Assembly: GCA_900491605.1 (NCBI GenBank)
Contig: UESW01003900.1
Location: forward strand, 341,303-405,302
From: Calamus simplicifolius
Lineage: Eukaryota; Streptophyta; Magnoliopsida; Arecales; Arecaceae
Direction: 5' to 3'
DNA: 64,000 nucleotides
Shown here: piece by piece, positions 57,494 through 64,000 of the stretch
Layout: each line of letters opens with the position of its first letter
How positions within the stretch are numbered: position 1 is the stretch's first letter
Notes under the pieces: model-generated
Seen by the model: only the letters and a program-made list of their open reading frames with translations
Database searches by the model: none
Told to the model about the DNA's origin: nothing
Translations under genes and position numbers: made by a program

Positions 57494-58372
57494 TGTTGAG
57501 GGGTAAAATCGCCACTGCATTAATAATTGTGCAAGGGGTTAGGTCAACCCTGACTCCCACTTGTTGTACAATACCCGCTAGAGATGAGTCAATCTCAGTG
57601 GATCGGGGCGCCTTAGCCCCCAGCGAGCCAAGGATTCCCATGGCGCGGATCACATCAGCCAAGCTATAACATCCTCGGCCTCAACCGAGCTATCCTTGAC
57701 TCTCGGCCTCAACCGAGCTATAACATCTCTTGGCCTCAGCCGAGCTATCCTTGACTCTCGGCCTCAGCCGAGCTATAACATCTCTCGACCTCAGCCGAGC
57801 TATTCCTATCCTTATGCCCCGGCCAGACTCAGGCACCTCTGTGGAATCCGGTGCGGGAGAGTTTAAACAAAAATCATACCCAAGAGTGGCCTAGAGCCCT
57901 GGAGCCTACACCGTCTCCGAATCCCAAGACACCAACCAACTCTCCCAGCCGTCGATCCTCTAACTAACGAGATACAAATCTTACTGACCTCATAACAAAC
58001 TGGATTCGAATCTTAACGGCTTTCGGACCCACGACGCTCCCAAGGAATCAGGTGATCCTTTATAAATAGGACCGTCTCCTAGCTTCTCAAGTATACGTAC
58101 TTGCTTACTAGCCTACTCTCCTTCTACCTCTGCTCACCCCCTCCCACCATTAACGCTCTGCTCAGAGCTCTCAAGAGGCCACCCCTGTCGAGACTCTTCA
58201 GCGAGAGCCTTCTCCTTATATTTGTTGATCGCTGATCCTCGCTGACTTGAGCGTCGGAGGGTCTTCTGCGGAGGGCCACCCCTAACGCCTCTCGCATGAG
58301 GACTGTTTTGCAGGTCCGCCCAGAAGGGAGCCCAATCGCGCCTGAGTCGGAGGACATATTTCAGCAGCAACA
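57494..58372 (+). mobile_element. 3' LTR of Tat-2
   Basis: It starts TGTTGAGGGG and ends GCAGCAACA, followed by the target repeat AGACT. TATAAATA lies at 58061-58068. The CTCGGC hairpin array is at about 57670-57805. Several stems differ from the 5' LTR on one arm (CTCGGC...ACCGAG), so not every change is compensated. Confidence 0.93.
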
Positions 58373-58377
58373 AGACT

Positions 58378-59456
58378 AATACAGCAGCATGGAACAAGAG
58401 TTTCATCTCAAGTTGATGGAAAGGTGTCCTTACCTACAAATTAATCCATTCACCACAGTTACAGATGTATAAAAAATCGATTGAAACGTGATTGCTTGTC
58501 CGATCTGACCACCTTGATCTAGAATTTATCCACCAGCATAATGGTGCTGATTTCCACAGCAAGTCAAGACATTAATTTGGACGCAACCAACAACTCGGGT
58601 TTTCCCTGATCAAACAAGAAATTCTTGCCAGAAAGCCATTGCTTCTAGGACAAGCAAAAGCCATAGCAAACAAATTATTTCAATGCCGAAAAATAATAAG
58701 TTTACTAAGAGTCAGATTAGCTAATGACCCTTAATTTCAAGAAAATGCAGTAAAAGTCATTTCCTGCACCAGATCAAAATTTTTTTAACAAAATAGAGCT
58801 TCAAAATTCCAGCAGATTCGTGGCTCATCTATAAGCGTTGGTGAATTGCCGGACTGTAATGATGGCTTGAGCACAATGCAGAATTTTGTGGTACCACATT
58901 TGCTTGCACAAAAGTCAGCTCTAGTTGTCTTTGATTTGTCATTCTAACTGATGCTAGGGCCCAATAGAATATTATAGTTTAAAATTAATTTTTATTTCAC
59001 AGCACCTTAAATTTAATAAAATAGAAAAAAAATTAAGTAACCAATCTTAATAACTTTGGGATAAAGTCTTAATTATTATTGTTGTTGTTGTTTGAAAATA
59101 AAATATCTTTTGTTTCTGCATCTAGAATAAATTTTATATTGTTCAATGATGAAAGGCTCACAATTTGGCCAACCAAATTATGAGAAATTTACAAGCCACA
59201 TCTACGACATCCATAAACTCATTTAAACCCATACGGCAGCAAGCAGAAGGAACATCAATGCAATATTGATACCTTATAAGCAACAATACTTGACATTTAG
59301 CTCAGTGCTCAAGAGACCATTTGTTGGCCAAGTTCAAAATTGAGCTAGAACCCATCTATATTGTGGACAACATTTATGAAGATTTATACACAGGTCATTT
59401 GGGTGAGGAGAAAACTAGAATAACGGTGTGCACGTCAAGAATGGAACAGAAATAGG
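58378..59456. other. Host spacer downstream of CENP-C
   Basis: AT-rich single-copy-looking DNA with no gene I can support. It should contain the CENP-C 3' UTR. Before the Tat-2 insertion it joined 33393, so the PsbP-domain gene lay about 2.4 kb downstream of CENP-C on the same strand. Confidence 0.5.
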
Positions 59457-60409
59457 TCAATAGAGTGCCGCTTGAGCTACAAGGTCTGCATATTTGTCGG
59501 AGACAAATGACTTCACCTTAAGTGCTGGTTTACCCGGAGATGCATACTTCACCCCAATGACCGTTGCCAAGCCTGCAACACAGCAAAAGTTTAAATCTGT
59601 AAATGTCCTTCCCAAATATATCTGCAGCAAAATCTAAGACAACCGGTACTATGCATGGGGATGCGCAATTCACGAAGTTAGAAGCCTTTGCACAATTGGC
59701 TTCTGATCTCAATAAAGCTACTCAGAATCAACAAGGCCAGGATCATAAACTAATAGAAGCACGTGGTTCAAAACAGGACTCATTTAACTCCAGCATATGC
59801 TAATCATATACAAACACATCTGTTAACAGTTGAGAATAAATATTTATAAATTCACAGAAAGCATTCAGTGAGAAATCTGAATACAAAAGCTACAATTAAC
59901 ACAAGAGGACATCCCCAAGAGAAAGGAAAGCGTCAGAAGTAACAACATAGATCTAATTAAAATTCACGCTACTTTATAAGAAAATAAAACCATATATATC
60001 TTTTTCAGATATTTAATAATGGGTAATACCATAAAACAAGACCACAGATATTGTAATACTCACTGTCATGTATGCGCCCATATAAAAACCTTTCCCCACA
60101 CCAATACTGCAGGGGCCTTGACCTAATTCTGGTGCTTCGCCTTACGCCAGAATCCCATGTCATCCCAGCATCTGACAATGCAGAAAACTTCCATTAACCA
60201 TTGCGGTAAGATCAGAAATAATTTCAAATATCCCAGAGACAGTCACAGAAATAGACTATCATAATTTGAACTTCAATGGCATGATCCTTGATAATACCTG
60301 TGAGGCTTTTTCTTGAAGTCAATTTTTTCCTGTTTTGTTTATGTTTCCGTGCCTTTTGGTTCTTTTCTTTGTTCTGAGGTGCTCCAGAAGCTTCCTCAAG
60401 TCCCTGTCT
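59457..60409 (-). CDS. CENP-C: Centromere protein C, last three exons (partial)
   Basis: Exons on the minus strand are 60409-60298, 60171-60064 and 59572-59457 (TGA at 59457-59459), with GT-AG introns and matching phases. The first exon is Lys-rich and ends RKSLT. The second carries the diagnostic CENP-C motif RRSTRIRSRPLQYW followed by GERFLYGRIHD. The third reads LATVIGVKYASPGK and ends in the conserved plant C-terminus VKSFVSDKYADLVAQAALY. CENP-C binds the centromeric CENH3 nucleosome and links it to the inner kinetochore. The CENP-C motif is the nucleosome-binding part. Upstream exons are outside the window, beyond Tat-3. The Gln before Tyr-Trp is Glu in the plant sequences I remember. 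Confidence 0.92.
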
Positions 60410-60530
60410 CTGCAAGTCCAAAAAATATGGCATAATAATCTATATGACAAGCATATTATTCACTTAACACAAACTTTACATAATAGAGTGGCATTATGAA
60501 TTTATATTCAAGCAAGGTCACATAAAGGCA

Positions 60531-61909
60531 TGATGAGGGGTAAAATCGTCATTGCATTGTTGACTACTCACATCGGCGATGGGGTCGCGCCCAGTCCAAA
60601 TGCCCTGCTTGCCAGCTGGCCTGCTAGCGCGACATTCTAGCAACAAGAGTCTCCTCATAATGAAGAAAGAGAACAAGAGGGAAAAAAGGGGCCACGTCAT
60701 GTGCGTGGGTTCTTCCAAGGGCCCCCTCATTAATATCTGGCAGTCAAATCAATAGGCTGGAGCATTTAATGGTGCAGAAACGGTCATAATGACTTAGCCA
60801 GCATTTAATGGAATAAAAAGAGAGGAGAAAGTATACTTCGGCCAACATGCCTCGGAAAATATAGTTCGGCAAATATACTTCGGCCAGCATAGCTCGACCA
60901 ACATACCTCGGCCAGCATAGCTCGACCAGCCTCAGCCTCAGCCAGCTTCAGCATAGCTCGGCCAACATAGCTCGGCCAGCATAGCTCGGCTAGCATAGCT
61001 CGGCCAGCCTCAGCATCAGCCAGCTTCAGCATAGCTCAGCCAGCATAGCTCGGCCAACATGCCTCGGCAAATATAGTTCGGCCAACATGCCTCGGCAAAT
61101 ATAGTTCGGCCAACATAGTTCGGCCTCCACAACCACGCTATGTCTTTTGCATCAAGGCATTTATGACCTCATAAAGGCCACATATATCCACCTGCTTTAA
61201 GGCATTCAATGCCTTATTTTCTTCCCTGTTTTAAGGTATTTATGGCTGCCACGTTCGCCCTTTATGCCTCGGCACCTACCTCCGTCGAGCCTCCGCCAGC
61301 CATGATGACTGAACCACAACACCTCTGCGGAATCTGGCGCGGGAGAGTTCAAGTTCACTGTAACAGAATAAGATTTCAAACAAGGAATCATGCCAAAACG
61401 TGGCCTAGGACCTACAATAGTGGCCTAGGGACCACGCAGCCACTGAGTCTCGAGCCATCGGCCAGCTCTCCCCGCCTCCCAGCCGTCGATCCTTTAACTA
61501 ACCAGATATGGATCCTATCGGCCCTGTAACAACCTGATTCGAATCCGTTTCGAATTCCAACAACTTTCAGACCTCATCCAGAGCACGTCCAAGAAGTCAG
61601 GTGACCGCCTATAAATACTACCACCCTCAAGCCTCTCAGGTACGACTATTCTACGCCCATTTTTCATTCGCAGTTCTCACACTCCGCCATGAAAGCTCCC
61701 ACGAGGGCTCGGAGGAACTCTTCCTGGGGGATCCTTCTCCCCATATTTGTTGATTGCTGGTCTCCACTGACTTGGGCGTCGGAGGGTCTTCCGCAGAGGG
61801 CCACCCCCAACGCCTCTTGCATGAGGACTGTCTTGCAGGTCCGCCTAGGAGGGAGCCCATGCTACAGCCCGATCGCGCCCGAGCCGGAGGACAGATTTCA
61901 GCGGCAACA
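60531..61909 (+). mobile_element. 5' LTR of Tat-3
   Basis: It starts TGATGAGGGGTAAAATCGTC (the T-to-A change is next to the usual TGTT) and ends GCGGCAACA. At 1379 bp it is ~500 bp longer than the Tat-2 LTR, mainly through the array at 60835-61120. TATAAATA is at 61610-61617. Confidence 0.85.
60835..61120. repeat. AGCTCGGCCAGCAT array in Tat-3 LTR
   Basis: About 18 units of 14-16 bp occur, such as AGCTCGGCCAGCAT, ATACTTCGGCCAGC and GCCTCGGCAAATATAGTTCGGCCAACAT. Two ~45-bp higher-order blocks (GCCAGCCTCAGC...CAGCTTCAGCATAGCTC) are visible. Only the CTCGGC half of the hairpin core is repeated, without GCCGAG. Confidence 0.8.
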
Positions 61910-61912
61910 GAT

Positions 61913-61929
61913 TGGCGCTAGAGGAAGGG
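61913..61929 (+). other. Primer-binding site of Tat-3
   Basis: TGGCGCTAGAGGAAGGG, identical to Tat-2 34278-34294. Confidence 0.7.
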
Positions 61930-61993
61930 TCTCAAGTCCCGTTAAACTTGAAAAAAGGAGACAAGGATCTCGATCTGGAAGAGAACCTCTCCA

Positions 61994-62461
61994 ATGGCTA
62001 ATCGGAGAAGGGCAACTTCTGAAGCCCAGGACCGGGTCGCCTCCCAGAGACCCGATCCGATGAGTATCGTGGCACTGCCGCCGCCACCAGCTGAGACTCC
62101 GTCGCCACCAGCTGTCCCAGTGACCCAGGACCAGTTCACCACCCTGATCCAGCAGGTCCAAGCCCTGACCCGTCTGGTTCAGGAGTGCCTTACAGCTCCC
62201 CATCCAGTTATAGCTGCCCCTGCTCCATGCCTCCTCGAAGAGGCCGTAGCTCCTCTTTCTCCAGCCACTTCTCCTGGTCCGCATGGAGTTGCGGACCCCC
62301 CATATCAACCTAAGGAGGTCAGACCAGTCCCGCAAGGGAGCTGCGACAAGGATCTCCCCAGATCTCGACGGGCCCGATCCATCTCTCCGGTGTCCTCTCG
62401 CCACGACTCGACGCCGTCTCCGCCTTCTCCCTGCCTTGGCACAACAAATCGGCTTCCATAG
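61994..62461 (+). pseudogene. Tat-3 gag N-terminus (truncated)
   Basis: From MANRRRATSEAQDRVAS it is open for 155 codons and matches Tat-2 gag, including VTQDQFTTLIQQVQAL, but without Tat-2's early stop. Homology ends at about 62436. The last residues come from foreign sequence and the frame stops at 62459-62461. The retrotransposon gag core is missing. Confidence 0.8.
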
Positions 62462-62584
62462 CCGCGCTATATGCACCAAGGCATTTATGGCCTCATAAAG
62501 GCCATGTGCATCTACCTGCATTTAATGCCTTATCTCCTTCCATCATTAAGGCATTTATGGCCGCCGAATTGCCCCCTAGGCACC
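62441..62584 (+). mobile_element. LTR-derived fragment inside Tat-3
   Basis: About 145 bp align with the Tat-3 LTR at 61112-61262. Both have CGGC(C/T)TCCA near the start, AAGGCATTTATG, CCTCATAAAGGCCA and a second AAGGCATTTATG-like motif. It sits between the gag and integrase remnants and marks a rearranged junction. Confidence 0.7.
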
Positions 62585-62682
62585 TTTTGCGTGAGGAAGG
62601 ATGGCGTCATAAAGCCAAGACCAGGAGTTCTTGACTCCATGCTTCACAGAAGTCCAACGTCCAGCTTCAACCTCGGCCAGTG

Positions 62683-63020
62683 GATCTACTGCACCACACA
62701 GAGAGTTCCCACAGGCGAGACCCCGTTCCGGATGGCCTTCGGCGTAGAAGCTGTCATCCCCGTGGAGATAGGACCCCCCTATCAGCGGATGCTATCATGC
62801 CTCCAGAGTCAAAGAGAAATCTTTCTCGCCCGGCGACCTTGTTCTCCGAAAAGCATCTGTCTCCAAACCGCTGGAGCAAGAAAAGCTGGCGCCAAACTGG
62901 GAAGGCCCGTACCAAGTAGCGGAGACCATTGGACCGGGAACCTACAAGCTGCATGATCTAAACGGAAAGTCTGTCCCCCGGACGTGGAACTCGAATAATC
63001 TCCGTAAGTATTATCAATAG
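62683..63020 (+). pseudogene. Tat-3 integrase C-terminus
   Basis: It carries VPTGETPFRMAFGVEAVIPVEIG, an internal ~110-bp deletion at CCTATCAGC, then the GPY module and a TAG at 63018-63020. Frames shift between pieces. It is homologous to 12088-12513 of Tat-1. Confidence 0.8.
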
Positions 63021-63159
63021 GGTATGTCCTCTATAAGTCCATTTTGATATGCCTTATTATACCTTCCTGTCGGCATGTATTTTCGTAATTTGCAACGTGA
63101 ATCATCACATATTATGTTGCCAAAGATTGCGAAAAGAAACAGGTGCTGCTCACCAATCC

Positions 63160-64000
63160 TCGGCACGACCGAGTTGCCTATTTGCACAGGAAATCTTCGA
63201 ACCTTGGCAGGGCCAAGTAAAAATCTCTGAACCTCGGCTGGGCCGAGCAACAAAAATCTTCGAACCTTGGCAGGGCCAAGTAAAAATCTCCGAACCTCAG
63301 CTGGGCCGAGCAACAAATTCTCCGAACCTTGGCAGGGCCAAGTAAAAATCTCCGAACCTCGGCTGGGCCGAGCAACAAAATTCTCCGAACCTTGGCAGGG
63401 CCAAGTAAAAATCTCCGAACCTCGGCTGGGCCGAGCAACAAATTCTCCGAACCTTGGCAGGGCCAAGTAAAAATCTCCAAACCTCAGCTGGGCCGAGCAA
63501 CAAATTCTCCGAACCTTGGCAGGGCCAAGTAAAAATCTCCGAACCTCGGCTGGGCCGAGCAACAAAATTCTCCGAACCTTGGCAGGGCCAAGTAAAAATC
63601 TCCGAACCTCGGCTGGGCCGAGCAACAAATTCTCCGAACCTTGGCAGGGCCAAGTAAAAATCTCCGAACCTCGGCTGGGCCGAGCAACAAAATTCTCCGA
63701 ACCTTGGCAGGGCCAAGTAAAAATCTCCGAACCTCGGCTAGGCCGAGCAACAAAATTCTCTGAACCTTGGCAGCGCCAAGTAAAATATAATCTTGAAGGC
63801 TCGAAAATACCGAGTAATTATTTGAAGGCTCGGCAACACCAAGTAATTTATTATTTGGAAGCCTCGGTTACAACCGAGTAGCATCTTTGAAGGCTCGGAA
63901 ACACCGAGTAATTCTTTGAAGGCTCGGCAACACCGAGTAATTTATTATTTGGAAGCCTCGGTTACAACCGAGTAGCATCTTGGGAAGGCTCGGCAACACC
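63160..64000. repeat. Tat-3 hairpin array with dimeric ~62.5-bp unit
   Basis: Ten dimers start with GAACCTTGG at 63199, 63262, 63324, 63387, 63449, 63511, 63574, 63636, 63699 and 63762. Each dimer has one half with stem CTTGGC-AGG-GCCAAG and one with stem CTCGGC-TGG-GCCGAG. From about 63795 to the window end a second array alternates CTCGGCAACACCGAG and CTCGGTTACAACCGAG units (~30 bp). Confidence 0.92.

Larger units (their letters stand above)
33394..58372 (+). mobile_element. Tat-2: complete Tat-lineage Ty3/gypsy element with nested Sirevirus
   Basis: Two related LTRs (33394-34274 and 57494-58372) are flanked by the 5-bp direct repeat AGACT (33389-33393 and 58373-58377). Between them lie a primer-binding site, gag, protease, RT, RNase H, a second RNase H, integrase, hairpin arrays, three antisense units and a purine tract. 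Without the nested copia element (43874-54389 plus its 5-bp duplication) the element is about 14.5 kb. The LTRs differ at roughly 70 of 880 positions by eye (~8%), so the insertion is old. Coding regions carry many stops. Confidence 0.93.
60531..64000 (+). mobile_element. Tat-3: internally deleted Tat-lineage element in a CENP-C intron (left part)
   Basis: It has a 5' LTR, the same PBS as Tat-2, a gag N-terminus, a short LTR-derived piece, an integrase C-terminus and a long hairpin array running off the window. Protease, RT, both RNases H and most of integrase are absent. It is therefore a non-autonomous derivative. The five bases before it are AGGCA; the matching copy would lie beyond the window. 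Confidence 0.85.

Noticed and set aside
63014..63756. Long ORFs across the hairpin array on both strands
   Set aside because: They are translations of a tandem repeat whose unit happens to lack stops; no protein similarity outside the array.
63160..64000. Regular repeats with spacers resembling a CRISPR array
   Set aside because: The 'spacers' are themselves repeated, the unit is a dimer of hairpins, no cas genes exist and the context is a plant retrotransposon.

Overview
This is repeat-rich nuclear DNA from a flowering plant, probably a monocot (low confidence; I cannot name the genus). The evidence is spliced GT-AG genes with plant products, plant-type Ty1/copia and Ty3/gypsy LTR retrotransposons, RTE-type LINE debris and no prokaryotic gene organisation. 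I read two host genes, both on the minus strand. One is a complete 11-exon gene for a chloroplast thylakoid-lumen PsbP-domain protein (21211-32023). The other is the 3' end of the centromere gene CENP-C (59457-60409). Nearly everything else is transposable element, and most element genes are broken.

Layout. 1-1532: the right part of a GC-rich LTR ending in TTACA. 1533-11793: a tandem array with a 4.28-kb period. Each unit fuses a copia element (leader, gag, protease, integrase, first residues of RT) to a ~420-bp piece of a gypsy integrase. The last unit runs on into the remaining 3' half of that gypsy element (Tat-1, 11376-20635). 20636-33393: the PsbP-domain gene with LINE fragments in its introns. 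33394-58372: a second Tat-lineage gypsy element (Tat-2) with 5-bp target duplications AGACT and LTRs about 8% diverged. Nested in it is a Sirevirus-type copia element (43874-54389; target duplication CGGCT; LTRs about 2% diverged; env-like third ORF). 58378-60530: the CENP-C 3' end. 60531-64000: the left part of a third Tat element (Tat-3), inserted in a CENP-C intron and internally deleted.

The most interesting structure is the ~7-8 kb between integrase and 3' LTR of the Tat elements. Tat-1 and Tat-2 independently preserve three apparent transcription units on the strand opposite to gag-pol. Unit A has a TATA-like box and a small coiled-coil ORF (its AATAAA-type signal is visible only in Tat-1). 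Unit B has a TATA box and an AATAAA-type signal but no conserved ORF. Unit C is a spliced gene with an N-terminal Transposase_28-like domain and C-terminal coiled coils, with intron positions conserved between the two copies. Arrays of short hairpins with a CTCGGC...GCCGAG core separate the units. In several arrays both arms of the stem have changed together (CTTGGC/GCCAAG against CTCGGC/GCCGAG), so pairing is kept while sequence drifts. All divergence figures and alignments were made by eye.
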